From Hedera helix (Eukaryota; Streptophyta; Magnoliopsida; Apiales; Araliaceae): a stretch of DNA of 64,000 nt. Of the stretch, positions 37,547 to 50,049 are shown one piece after another. The position numbers and the translations under genes are program-made. The notes below the pieces were generated by a model that worked only from the letters and a program-made list of their open reading frames with translations, had not been told where the DNA came from and did no database searches. The stretch is from positions 21,235,010 through 21,299,009 of the forward strand of contig OX359282.1 of assembly GCA_947179155.2 (NCBI GenBank). Reading direction: 5' to 3'. Position 1 is the stretch's first letter. Every line of letters starts with the position of its first letter.

Positions 37547-38640
37547 TTGCAAATACATGTCTCTTATGATTCTTTTGCACTTTTACATCAACATTTTGTT
37601 AGCAATTTGTTTACCATACAGAAGCCTATCACTTATTCTCAAGCTACAAAAGATCCAAAGTGTGTAGAAGCCATGAATAAAGAATTACAAGCCTTAGAGG
37701 AAAACCAGACTTGGCAGGTTACTAAACTTCCTCCTAATAAAGTTCCTATTGGCTGTAAATGGGTTTTAAGGTAAAATATAATGCTGATGGTTCTGTGGAG
37801 AGATATAAGGCTAGGCTAGTGGACAAAGATTATACTCAAACTGAAGGAGTAGATTACACATACACTTTTGCACCTGTAGCTAAAATGGTGACTATCAGAT
37901 CAATTCTAGCCTTAGCTGCTATTAGAAGTTGGCAATTACATTAACTGGATGTAAACAGTGCATTTCTCTACGGGGATCTCAATGAAGAAGTTTATATGGA
38001 ACCTCTTCCTGGATGCACTCAATTAAAACAGTCTTATTTGGTTTGTCAATTAAAGAAATCTCTCTATGGACTTAAGCAAGTTTCCAGGCAATGGTTTGCC
38101 AAATCGACTGTTGCACTACTTACTGCTGGTTATATTCAATCTAAAGCTGACTATTCCTTATTTACTCTTCATAAAGGCACTTCCATTACCATAGTGGTGA
38201 TTTATGTTAATGACATCTTGGTTATAGGTTCTAATTCTGCAAAAATTAATCATTTCAAACTGTTATTGGATACCTCTTTTAGCATTAAAGATTTGGGTTC
38301 AGTTAAGTATTTTTTGGGGTTAGAATTTTCTAGATCTTCTCAAGGTATATTTGTACATCAAAGGAAATATGTTTTGGATTTACTTGATGAGTTTTATTTG
38401 TTAAAATTCAAACCTTTTTCTATCCATATGGAACAACATCTTAAACTTCATGATTCCACTAGTAGGGCTATTTATGATATTGCTTCCTATAGGTGCTTAA
38501 TTGGAAAGTTATAATATCTCACCATGACTAGACCATACATTAGCTTCATTGTTAATCAATTAAGTCAATTCTTACAAGCTCCACTGTTTGATCATCTTAA
38601 AGCTGCTATTCAAGTCTTGAGGTATCTTAAAGGCATCATA
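37547..38640 (+). pseudogene. Copia reverse transcriptase
   Basis: Motifs in order: LQALEENQTWQVTKLPPNK, GCKWVLR, RYKARLVDKDYTQTEGVDY, LDVNSAFLYGDLNEEVYME, VCQLKKSLYGLKQ, then YVNDILVIG at about 38213-38239. The catalytic YVDD reads YVND: the first aspartate codon is AAT. The frame breaks at 37774, 37944 and 38514. Reading stops at the gypsy insertion, at a conserved QVLRYLKGI. Confidence 0.87.
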
Positions 38641-41508
38641 TGTGACACCCCCAAATCTGGGCCCATACAGCCCAAACTTGAGTTGTCAAAAGACTATAAC
38701 AAAATTATTACAAGGTAGAACAACGTTCAACGATACAATGTATAATAATACACAACTAAGTCTTCACTATTATTATCACACTATTTTACAATACGTGAAT
38801 ACTATGATAGCTATCCCTCGGACTCTCACTCCATTCCCCGGCTAGACCCAGCTACGTTCTCATCTCCTATTGAAAAGTAATGGAACAAAAGAAAGGGTGA
38901 GCTCAAATAGTCCAGTAAAGAATATCATGACTAAGATAATGACAAATAAGTTATCGTTAGCCTTCAATAGTTGAGTTATTGATAGAATATAATAGACTAC
39001 AAGGTTTATATCAAAAACTACAGTTAAATTCTTGAATAACGTTCAGATCAATAATAGCAGCAGAATGAACAATCTATTAGAAGAATAATGCAGACTATAA
39101 TGTTCACTCGGTTCTCTTTTTAGGAAAAACATCATCAACTTTTATTAGCTGAAATACCATTAGTCAAGATAATACAAATTCACAGTTCCTGGTCATAATC
39201 ATGCAGATCAACAGTTCATCTTTGCACTATGGGCCAAAGACATTCAATATAATACCAACGGTCATGATTATACCAGATTCAGCCTTTGGTCATAATCATA
39301 CCAAACAACAGTTCATCTTTGCACTACGGGCCAAGGAAAACATTCACCATCTTTGCACTACGGGCCAAGGAGAACATTCACCACGGGTCATAAAAGACAC
39401 CGAACAGATGTATCGCCTTTAACCTATTATATCGCCTTTAACCTATTATCTGTTCAACAATTATATCGCATCTGTGCCCACGACCACAGATTTTCACAAC
39501 AACTTGATTTTGGATGATTAGAATGATATAAATGATGAACAAAAGAAACAGGATAAACAATAAGTATCAGAAGTTTACTTTATGCATATTCAAATAATGT
39601 CCAAATTGTCAACATGATGGAGTGAAATTCAAAAATGATATTCAAGATCCACAATTCAGAATAACGGTTACAATTCAATAGAAAGGTTCACGTAAATAGG
39701 ATGGTTCAATTGAAATGATGAAGTGCAACTATTATGGAACATATAATATTTTCAGGAATTATAGAAGCAATAGCTCCATAATAAGTTTCGATTTAGGTGT
39801 ATGAAAGAAAATAATATCCCTTACCTTAGTAGGTTTGATTAACAAAAGGTGAAGGAAATTAATATCCCTTACCATAGTAAGTTTGAATAATGGAAGATGA
39901 AAAGGATGGTATCCCCTATGAGTATAAAGGAAAATAATATCACTTACGAATATGAAAGAAAATGATATTACAAAAGAATATGGAATAAAAGTGTCATGTG
40001 ATAATTCGTGTAAACAAATTATTTCCACAAGAGACAAATAAGAAATGAATACAAAGAGTAATTCACCAAACATGCGGTAATCCGCGTAGTCAGGTTATTC
40101 TCAGAGATTAATAAGGAATGAATACGAAAGGTTATTCACCAACATGCGGTAATCCGCGCCGTAAGGTTATTCCCACAATTTAATAAAAATTGAATACGAA
40201 GAGTTATTCACCAAACAGGCGGTAATCTGCGCAGTAAGGTTATTCTAGAAGATTAATAATGAATGAATACGAAATGTTATTCACCAACAGGCGGTAATCC
40301 GCGCCGTAAGATTATTCCCACAAATTAATACATGGAAATAAATGGCACATCTTATGAGTAAGAAAGAAACGATATTATTTTCGAGAATCAAATAATGATA
40401 ATCCCTTACCTTAACACGTGACTGGATATTGATTTAAATGAGGTTGATTAACTTGAACAGTACACGTACACTTCTAGATCTTCACAAATACTCAAGATGA
40501 CTTAAGCACACTTAGAGAGAACTTACACAAGAAGTATTTAGAGAGTGAACGAAAGAACAAGTATGGAAGTTTATGATCCTTAAGTTAAGGCCTCTATTTA
40601 TAGCCAAAAATCTTATCATAACCAAGATTTCCTAATTTAATCCAAACTGTTCGTTTCAAGATAATGTTTAATCCATACCATTCATTTCATCTTTTAATTT
40701 TTTTTAATCTAAACCATTCATTTAAAGATCATCTTTTAATCTACACCATCCATTTCATATTCTATATTATCTTTAATCTATACCATTCATTTTATATCAC
40801 CTAACTTTATATTATAAACAAATAACTTTATCAATTCAATTATTCAACAATAATTCACACTTATTCATTATTATGACTAATTGTTATAAATACAGTGTAT
40901 TTGGCTCTCTGAGTTAGATATCAAGTTAATTAATTAATGAAATACAACTGTTTAAATAACACCATAATAGAGATAACAATAATGCAGAAAGTATGTAAAA
41001 GAAAGAAATACAATTATTGATTCAATAATGTGAACTACTGTGCATATGCTACTGTGACAATTATCAGTTTAATAATATGAATTATTGTGCATGTGACAAT
41101 AAAGTCAAATATTGTACGATAACAACTTTATTAGTTTAATAATACGAAACACTGTACAATGCCGTGTGCTACTGTGCAATACCGTGTGCTACTTGTAATA
41201 CCGTATATTACTATTCTTTTATCACCGGATATTTTAACAATTAAAAGTGATAGTACCATTGACCATCTAAAAATTATTTATGTTATTTTCTATATCTGAC
41301 AATTATTCATTGTGGGGTAGGCGCCGTCGTACGAATATTCCCCGACATAACGAATATTTCCCGACCAAACAAATATTTTCCGACATAATATAATTTACAC
41401 ATAATATCCTTAACTTTTAACTTTATCAATTTAACCACTTACTGTTTCATGAAAATATATATGAAGAAAAAATTAAATTTTATATTTCATAAAATTAGGG
41501 GTCTTACA
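38641..41508 (-). repeat. Gypsy 3' LTR (by coding strand)
   Basis: Plus-strand ends are TGTGACACCCCC and GGGGTCTTACA. Internal short repeats include CATCTTTGCACTACGGGCCA (about 39310 and 39350) and the four-unit GCGGTAATCCGC array. It has a 25-bp stretch near 38955-38980 not present in the other LTR. Confidence 0.95.
40040..40325. repeat. Four-unit tandem array with GCGGTAATCCGC hairpins
   Basis: Units of about 72-75 bp carry GAATGAATACGAA, TTATTCACCAA and the near-palindrome GCGGTAATCCGCG at 40074, 40146, 40219 and 40291. The same array is in the other LTR at about 47600-47880. Confidence 0.9.
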
Positions 41509-41521
41509 ACCTTCCCTCCTT
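41509..41521 (-). promoter_or_regulatory. Polypurine tract of the gypsy element
   Basis: On the minus strand AAGGAGGGAAGGT lies directly before the 3' LTR. It follows the pol tail TTTCGGGGACGAAATTTC, the usual arrangement in chromoviruses. Confidence 0.85.
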
Positions 41522-44500
41522 ATGAAATTTCGTCCCCGAAATTGACGTACCTGGCATATCGAAGAGGTATAGTCTTTGAGCGTAGGATCTGCTCCTTCTT
41601 ATCTAGGATCTTAATAGGTACCTCCTCATACGTTAAATCCTTTGCTATAACGTCTGGTTCTAACTCAATGACGTGGTTTGGGTCCTTCACATATTTACGT
41701 AACATAGATATGTGAAAAACGTTATGGATGTGAGACATACTTGGTGGTAGGGCTAGTCTGTAGGCTACGGTTCCTATTCGATTGAGGATTTCAAATGGGC
41801 CAATAAATCGAGGGTTGAGCTTTTCTCTCTTTCCGAATCTCGTAACCCCTTTTCATGGAGAAACACGTAAGAATACATGATCTCCGATGTTGAAACTTTC
41901 GTCTCTCCAATGAAGATCAGCATAACTCTTTTGTCGTTCTTGTGCGGTCTGTATTCGTTGTCGGATAATTTGGATCTTTTCTGTTGTCAAGCGTACCAAC
42001 TCGGGTCCCAATAATTTTGCTTCTCCTACCTCATTCCAACATACTGGAGAGCGACACTTCCTTCCATACAAAGTCTCGAATGGAGCCATGCCTATGCTTG
42101 TTTGGTAACTGTTGTTGTAAGAAAATTTCACCAATGACAAGTACTTATCCCAACTTCCTTTGAAGTCTAGTACGCAAGTCTCAAAAGATCTTTGAGGGTC
42201 TGGATCGTCCTTTCCGATTGTCCGTCCGTTTGAGGATGGTATGCAGAACTAAAACGTAGTTCAGTGCCCATAGCTTTTTGTAGACTGATCCAAAAGCGTG
42301 AAGTGAATCTAGGATCTCGATCAGAAACTATGGAAATTGGCATGCCATGCAATCTCACAATCTCATTTATGTACATACCGGCAAGACGTTCAAGTGAAAA
42401 GTTTTCTCGCATAGGCAAGAAATGAGCGGATTTGGTCAATCTATCTACGATGACCCAAATTGCATCTAAACCTTGAGAAACTTTGGGAAGACCTGTCACG
42501 AAATCCATATTGACGTGTTCCCACTTCCATTCGGGAACCTCAAGTGGTTGTAATGGACCCTTAGGTACTTGATGTTCTGCCTTGACACGTTGACAAGTTA
42601 GGCACATTGAGATAAACTCTACAATCTCCCTTTTCATATTGTTCCACCAAAATGTATGTCGAAGATCTCGATACATCTTGGTACCCCCTGGGTGGATTGC
42701 AAACGGCGTGTTGTGTGCCTCCATCATGATTTTATGCTTCAATTCAGGATCATTAGGAACACAGAGTCGAGAGTTAACTCGAAGTATTCCTTTCTCGTCG
42801 ATTCTTGCCTCAGGAATAGTACCTTCTAGTACTTTTTTCATCATATTCATCAGCTCCAGATCAGTTGCTTGAGCAGCTTTAATTTTATCTATTAAAGCTG
42901 GTTCTACTTGTACGTGCGCAATCTTCAAGTGGGTCATTGGTGTTTTTAGCTCTATCCCCATCTTTTGCAAGTCGTACAAAATACGCTTTTGTGTTGTCAG
43001 CAGTGCACTTGTACTCGCATAAGATTTTCTGCTCAAAGCGTCAACTACAACGTTCGCCTTTCCCAGGTGATACTGGATTGTGTGGTCATAATCCTTCAAC
43101 AGCTCAAGCCAACGTCGTTGTCGCATGTTGAGTTCCTTCTGGGTGAAGAAATACTTGAGACTTTTATGATCCGTATATATATCCACTTTTTCTCCGTATA
43201 GGTAGTGTCTCCAGATCTTCAACGCGAAAACGACTGCTGCCAACTCTAGATCATGAGTAGGATAATTTTTCTCATAATCTTTGAGTTGTCGAGAGGCATA
43301 GGCTATAACCTTTCCATGTTGCATAAGGGCACAACCTAGACCTTTGCCTGAAGCATTGCTGTAGATAACAAATTCTCCTGATCCTGATGGTATGGTCAGA
43401 ATAGGAGCTGAAATAAGTCTCTTCTTGAGTTCTTGAAAACTTTTCTCGCATTCCTCGTTCCATACAAATTTTGTACTTTTTTGAGACAGCTGAATTAATG
43501 AAGTGGCGATTCGAGAAAATCCTTCTACGAATCTCCGATAATAACCAGCTAAGCCTAGAAAACTTCGGACTTCAGTTACTGACCGAGGTTGCTCCCAATT
43601 TAATATTGCTTCGATCTTTGCAGGATCAACTGATATTCCCTTACTGGATATCACATGCCCAAGGAACGTGACTTCCTCAAGCCAAAACTCACACTTCTTC
43701 AGCTTGGCATACAACCTGTTCTCACGTAGCTTTTGGAGTATTAATCTTAGGTGTTGTTCATGATCCTCACGACTCTTGGAGTATATGAGAATGTTATCAA
43801 TAAAGACAACTACAAAATGATCCAAATGTTCCTTGAATATTCGGTTCATCATGTCCATGAAAGCTGCAGGAGCATTAGTTAGTCCAAAAGGCATGACTAA
43901 GAACTCATAATGCCCATAACGAGTTCTAAAAGAAGTCTTTGGAATGTCCTCAGCTTTAACCTTTAACTGATGATATCCAGAATGGAGATCAATCTTTGAG
44001 AAATGTTGAGCACCTTGCAATTGATCAAACATGTCATCAATCTGAGGTAACGAGTACTTGTTTTTGATGGTGACATGGTTCAATTCTCTGTAGTCAATGA
44101 ACAATCTCATACTCTCGTCTTTTTTCTTCACAAATAGAATAGGAGCACCCCAAGGTGATGCACTTGGACGAATGAAACCGGTATCCAATAATTCCTGTAG
44201 TTGGATTTTTAACTCTTGAAGTTCAATGGGAGCCATTCGGTATGGAGCTTTGGAAATGGGCTTGGTACCGGGTTCAAGATCAATACAAAATTCAATTTCA
44301 CAGTTTGGGGGTAAGCCAGAAAGTTCTTCAGGAAAAACGTCAGGAAACTCATTAACAATGGGAATATCATTCAAGTTTGACGTATTTTTGTTCAAATCAG
44401 TGACATGAGCTAAAAAGGCTTGACATCCGTTTTTCAATAAACGAATGACTTTATGGCTAGAAATAACAGTTATAAATTTCAATGGTTTAGTTGCTTGAAT

Positions 44501-44930
44501 TTGCATGACAGGTTGATTAGGAATATGAAAACTAATAATCTTATGAAAACAATCAATTTTAGCATGATGGGTAGTCAACCAATCAATTCTTAAAATCACA
44601 TCAAATTCATGCATCTTCAAAGAAATAAGGTCAACAGGTAATGTGAGGTTGTTGATTTGAACTAGGCAAGATTTATAGACAGTAGATGTAATGGTCATTT
44701 CTCCTAATGGGGTTTCAACTAATAAGTCAAAGTCCAAATTTTCAGGAGTTAAGTTTAAACGCTGAGCACATCTAGGTGAGATAAAAGAATGGGTAGAGAC
44801 AGTATCTAACAAAGCGTAGACTTCACGAGAATTTATGAATAACTTACCGGTTATCACCTCGTTCGAGTTTTGTGCCATTTGGGATGTCACAACAAAAGCT
44901 CTCACTTGAACTACAGATTTCCCTTATCCG
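41520..44930 (-). pseudogene. Gypsy pol (PR-RT-RH-INT-chromodomain), catalytically dead
   Basis: A 912-codon frame (44905-42167) covers protease, RT, RNase H and most of integrase. The protease motif reads DTV instead of DTG (44798-44806). The RT box reads FIDN instead of FIDD (43793-43804). The first RNase H aspartate is asparagine in YSNAS (43355-43357). Integrase keeps its HHCC zinc finger and its D, D and E. A frameshift near 42168 and a stop near 41852 break the integrase C-terminus. The tail reads ILDKKEQILRSKTIPL, then jumps to NFGDEIS, so the core of the chromodomain is missing. A further frameshift near 44925 separates it from gag. The enzyme set cannot work. Confidence 0.92.
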
Positions 44931-46056
44931 CGCTAGCTTTTGGTATCATCATTGCAGCTGGACTTGATTTTGTGGTAGGACAAAACCGCACAACATGACC
45001 CTCTTTCCCACAACTGTAGCACTTTTTGGACTGCTGTGTACAGTTTGGGCTAATGTGACCTTCCTGACCACACCTATAGCATCTCACTGGTGGTCGATCT
45101 TCTCCCCTTGAAACTGGGGTTGGTGTTGGTACTGGTGCCGGTACCCTTCCATAATTATTATGGAATCTTTATCTTTTGAAATTTTTCCCATTGGATTCTC
45201 CTCTTCTGTTATTCGATGTGAAATTACCACATAAGTGCTGGTTACCTCCTCGATGGTTCTCGTTCCTGTGGTTTTTGTCATTCCTTTCTCTATGCTGATC
45301 ATTGACTCTTGAATGCAATGTGTCATCTGTTTGCTCTACCCTTTGAGCCTTATCCACAACATCTGAATACAAACTAAATTTATGAAAGCTAAGTTGTTGA
45401 CGAATTTTGAATCTCAAACCTCGTAGGAACATCCGACCCATTCGTGCTTCGTCATCCACTAGATGGGTGGCAAAGCGAGATATCTCAGCAAACTTAGCTT
45501 CATATTGGGAGACTGTCATGTTTCCCTACTCCAGCTTAATGAATTCCACCTCTTTCATATAGCGGATGCTTTCTAGGAAATACTTCTCGTTAAACAGTTC
45601 TTCGAATTCTGTCCAAGACATTTCGAGTGCTGAAGGGCGGATACGTTTTACCACTTTCCACCAATGGTCCGCCTCACCTCGTAACATAAAAGTGACGAAT
45701 GACACATTTTGATCATCAGCGCATTGTAAGACATCAAGTATTTTTGTCGTCTGCTTCAGCCACGCCTCCGCTTTGAGTGGGTCAGGCTTTCCGTGGAATT
45801 CAAGTGGTCCCAATTCTTTAAATTGCTTGACAGTGACCATCCTCAAATTACCAGCGTTTCTACCGTTATTATTGACTGGATTTCCTCTTGCTTGATTCTG
45901 TATGAGCTGCATGAAATTCCTAAAGAATCCATCGATCATCATGTTATTAGGAACATTACTTCCTGAGTTGGCAGGAGGATTGTTTGGGGCCTCTTGATTC
46001 TCGGCTACATTTGCTTCAGGCATTCCATAGTTAACCTCTTGATTTCCAGATGCCAT
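44931..46056 (-). pseudogene. Gypsy gag with two CCHC knuckles, broken
   Basis: The ATG at 46056 opens a frame with FKELGPLEFHGKPDPLKAEA and FVTFMLRGEADHWW, a typical chromovirus gag. A TAG (CAG-to-TAG type) stops it near 45523; the same frame resumes as MTVSQYEAKFAEISRFATH to 45169, where a TAA lies. Two zinc knuckles follow, CYRCGQEGHISPNC and CYSCGKEGHVVRFC (about 44990-45085). Confidence 0.9.
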
Positions 46057-46242
46057 ACTAAACTGTTGTCACAAAATAATTGTTAGTTCAAACAAACTGA
46101 CTCATCTCTTCATGTTCCTACATTCAAATCGATTCGTTAGATAACAAAATCTAATTTAGGTAGGACACACTAGTGATTGATTCTATTCGTCTCTCCCCTC
46201 CTAGTTCTAACCCCAGATCTCCATTAAAGACCATATCCCTAA

Positions 46243-46256
46243 GCTCTGATGCCCAC
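46243..46256 (-). promoter_or_regulatory. Primer-binding site of the gypsy element, tRNA-iMet type
   Basis: Plus-strand GCTCTGATGCCCAC abuts the LTR at 46257. It is close to the complement of TGGTATCAGAGC with two differences, so initiator tRNA-Met is the likely primer. Confidence 0.75.
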
Positions 46257-49124
46257 TGTGACACCCCCAAATCTTGGCCCACACAGCCCAAACTTGAGTT
46301 GTCAAAAGACTACAACAAAATTATTACAAGGTAGAACAATGTTCAACAATACAGTGTATAATAATACACAACTAAGTCTTCACTATTATTATCACACTAT
46401 TTTACAATACGTGAAGACTACGATAGCTATCCCTCGGACTCTCACTCCATTCCCCGGCTAGACCCAGCTACATTCTCATCCCCTGTTGAAAAGTAATAGA
46501 ACAAAAGAAAGAGTGAGCTCAAATAGCCCAGTAAAGAATATCATGACTAAGATAATGACAAATAAGTTATTGATAGAATACAATAGACTACAAGGTTTAT
46601 ATCAAAAACTGCAGTTAAATTCTTGAACAACGTTCAGATCAATAATAGCAGTGGAATGAGCAATCTATTAGAAGAATAATGTAGAATATAATGTCCACTC
46701 GATTCTCTTTTTAGGAAAAACATCATCAACTTTTATCATCTGAAATACCATTAGTCAAGATAATACAAATTCACAGTTCCTGGTCATAATCATGCAGATC
46801 AACAGTTTATCTTTGCACTACGGGCCAAAGACATTCAATATAACACCAACGGTCATGATTATACCAGATTCAGCCTTTAGTTATAATCATACCAAACAAT
46901 AGTTCATTTTTGCACTACGGGTCAAGGAGAACATTCACCATGTACCATAAAAGACACCGAACAGATGTATCACCTTTAACCTATTATATCGCCTATAACC
47001 TATCATCTGTTCAACAATTATATCGCATCTGTGCCCCCGGCCACATATTTTCACAACAACTTAATTTTGGATGATTAGAATGATATAATGATGAACAGAA
47101 GAAACAGGATAAACAATAAGTATCAGAAGTTTACTTTATGCAGATTCAAATAATGTCCAAATTGTCAACATGATGGAGTGAAATTCAAAAATGATATTCA
47201 AGATCCACAGTTCAGAATAACGGTTACAATTCAATAGAAAGGTTCACGTAAATAGGATGGTTCAATTGAAATGATGAAGTGCAACTATTATGGAACATAT
47301 AATATTTTCAGGAATTATAGAAGCAATAGCTCCATAATAAGTTTCGATTTAGGTGTATGAAAGAAAATAATATCCCTTACCTTAGTAGGTTTGATTAACA
47401 AAAGGTGAAAGAAATTAATATCCCTTACCATAGTAAGTTTGAATAATGGAAGATGAAAAGGATGGTATCCCCTATGAGTATAAAGGAAAATAATATCACT
47501 TACGAATATGAAAGAAAATGATATTACAAACGAATATGGAATAAAAGTGTCATGTGATAATTCGTGTAAACAAATTATTTTCACAAGAGACAAATAAGAA
47601 ATGAATACAAAAAGTAATTCACCAAACATGCGGTAATCCGCGTAGTCAGGTTATTCTCAGAGATTAATAAGGAATGAATACGAAAGGTTATTCACCAACA
47701 GGCAGTAATCCGCGCCGTAAGGTTATTCCCACAATTTAATAAAAATTGAATACGAAGAGTTATTTACCAAACATGCGGTAATCCGCGCAGTAAGGTTATT
47801 CTCAGAGATTAATAATGAATGAATACGAAATGTTATTCACCAACAGGCGGTAATCCGCGCCGTAAGGTTATTCCCACAAATTAATACATGGAAATAAATG
47901 GCACATCTTATGGGTAAGAAAGAAACGATATTATTTTCGAGAATCAAATAATGATAATCCCTTACCTTAACACGTGACTGGATATTGATTTAAATGAGGT
48001 TGATTAAATTGAACAGTACACGTACACTTCTAGATCTTCGCAAATACTCAAGATGACTTAAGCACACTTAGAGAGAACTTACACAAGAAGTATTTAGAGA
48101 GTGAAAGAAAGAACAAGTATGGAAGTTTATGAAAAATCCTTAAGTTAAGGTCTTTATTTATAGTCAAAAATCTTATCATAACAAAGATTTCCTAATTTAA
48201 TCCAAACCGTTCATTTTAAGATAATGTTTAATCCATATCATTCATTTCATCTTTTAAGATTTCTTTAATCTAAACCATTCATTTAAATATCATCTTTTAA
48301 TCTACACCATCCATTTCAAATTCTATATTATCTTTAATCTATACCATTCATTTTATATCACCTAACTTTATATTATAAACAAATAACTTTATCAATTCAA
48401 TTATTCAACAATAATTCACACTTATTCATTATTACGACTAATTGTTATAAATACAGTGTAGTTGGCTCTCTGAGTTAGATATCAAGTCAATTAATTAATG
48501 AAATACAACTGTTTAAATAACACCATAATAGAGATAACAATAATGCAGAAAGTATGTAAAAGAAAGAATACGTTACTGTGTCATGACAATTATTGATTCA
48601 ATAATGTGAATTATTGTGCATATGCTACTATGACAATTATCAGTTTAATAATATGAATTATTGTGCATGTGACAATAAAGTCAAATATTGTATGATAACG
48701 ACTTTATCAGTTTAATAATACAAAACACTGTGCAATGCCGTGTGCTACTGTGCAATACCGTGTGCTACTGTGCAATACCGTATGTTACTTGTAATACCGT
48801 ATATTACTATTCTTTTACCACCGGATATTTTAACAATTAAAAGTGATAGTACCATTGACCATTTAAAAATTGTTTATGTTATTTTCTATATCGGACAATT
48901 ATTCGTTGTGGGGTCCACCAATGATTGGTTCGTACAGCGCCGTCGTACGAATTTTCCCCGACAGAATGAATATTCCCCGACCAAACGAATATTGTCCGAC
49001 ATAATATAATTTACACATAACATCCTTAACTTTTAACTTTATCAATTTAACCACTTACTATTTCATGAAAATATATATGAAGAAAAAATTAAATTTTATA
49101 TTTCATAAAATTCGGGGTCTTACA
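46257..49124 (-). repeat. Gypsy 5' LTR (by coding strand)
   Basis: Matches 38641-41508, with the same ends and length. It has its own extra segments, such as GTTACTGTGTCATGA near 48571 and CACCAATGATTGGTTCGTAC near 48917, which balance the indels of the other LTR. Confidence 0.95.
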
Positions 49125-49767
49125 TCATAAGCCAAGGATTGTTCTTTCCTGCTTCTAATACTTTTACCTTAAGAGCTTATTCAGACAGTGATTGGGCAGA
49201 AGAGACAAGGGGAGAAGATCTATATTTGGCTATTGTATGTTTTTGGGAAATTCTTTAATCTCCTAGGGTGCCAAGAAACAAACAGTTGTAAGTAAATCTT
49301 CAGCTGAAGCTGAGTATAGATCAGTTGCAGATGCTACTTGTGAACTTGTCCTGTTAAAGAGTTTACTTACTGATTTGGGCATCTTTGTTCCACTTCCAGT
49401 TGTGCTACATGTTGATAATCTGTCTACCATTTATCTAGCTTCTAATCCAGTATTACATGCTCGAACTAAACATATTGAGGTGGATTGTCATTTTGTTAGA
49501 GATAAAGTTCAAGAAGGTTTCATTTTGCCTAATTTTGTTTGTAGTTCTCATCAGTTAGCAAACATTTTCACCAAGGCACTAGGCAGGCATGCTCATTGGA
49601 CAAATGTTTCCAAATTGGGTATCCACAACCTTTGCGGAAACACAATTTGTGGGGGGAGTAATAAGGATACAACATTACAACAAGAACAACAGAATCAAAG
49701 CTCATTGCAAGAAAAAAATAGTGTAGCAGCACCAGCTTACTTGGTACATCATACGCAGAATATTTAG
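49125..49767 (+). pseudogene. Copia RNase H and C-terminus
   Basis: Continues the RT interrupted at 38640. AYSDSDWAEETRGE (about 49180) and KSSAEAEYRSVADATCELV lie in broken frames. The frame at 49375-49767 holds VLHVDNLSTIYLASNPVLHA, RTKHIEVDCHFVRDKVQEG and the end of the polyprotein. It runs on past the PPT GGGGGGAG (49651) into the LTR, so its last residues are not native. Confidence 0.87.
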
Positions 49768-50047
49768 CCATAGCCAAATGCTCAACAAGCTCATTCAATC
49801 ATAGCAAAGCTACAACAAGGACAAGTAAAACTAACTAATTCTATACAACTGCTATTAGCTTAGGAGTTAGTTGGGAGTTAGTTATCAGTTACTGACAACT
49901 TGTAATAGGTACATTACTCTTTTATGATTGGTCCAAGTGTACAATTAGTTAGGAGTAGTTATTGGCATTTTGCATATATAAATCACATTGTAATGTTGAT
50001 ACGAAATTATTGAGAAATGAATGATTTCAATATCTTGTTCTTATCAA
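49659..50047 (+). repeat. Copia 3' LTR, probable
   Basis: Starts right after the polypurine tract GGGGGGAG and begins TAATAAGGATAC, possibly a decayed TG. It contains TTGCATATATAAATCACATT near 49971 and ends near CTTGTTCTTATCA. No partner LTR is present, so both ends are estimates. Confidence 0.55.
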
Positions 50048-50049
50048 TT

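Larger units (their letters stand above)
38641..49124 (-). mobile_element. Full-length Ty3/gypsy chromovirus (Tekay/Del-like)
   Basis: LTRs of exactly 2868 bp lie at 38641-41508 and 46257-49124. The target duplication TCATA lies at 38636-38640 and 49125-49129. On the minus strand the order is LTR, PBS, gag, protease, RT, RNase H, integrase, chromodomain remnant, PPT, LTR. LTRs differ at about 5 percent in the first 110 bases by eye, plus a few indels, so the insertion is not very recent. The coding part has several stops and frameshifts and lost catalytic residues. Confidence 0.95.
35233..50047 (+). mobile_element. Ty1/copia element, 5'-truncated, split by a gypsy element
   Basis: Copia order is kept on the plus strand: gag (35233), protease (35857), integrase remnant (36328-37240), RT (37547-38640), then RNase H (49125) and 3' LTR (49659-50047). 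A full gypsy element at 38641-49124 splits RT from RNase H. The 5' LTR and the first part of gag are absent. Many stops and frameshifts, so the element is inactive. Confidence 0.85.

Noticed and set aside
39759..40073. A 104-codon minus-strand frame, repeated at 47315-47629
   Set aside because: It exists twice only because it lies in the two gypsy LTRs. The composition is hydrophobic low complexity with no known domain.
40040..40325. CRISPR-like spaced repeats
   Set aside because: Units are contiguous diverged tandem copies in a plant LTR, without unique spacers or cas genes.
42639..43671. Plus-strand frames opposite the gypsy pol
   Set aside because: They are antisense shadows of the 912-codon pol frame.
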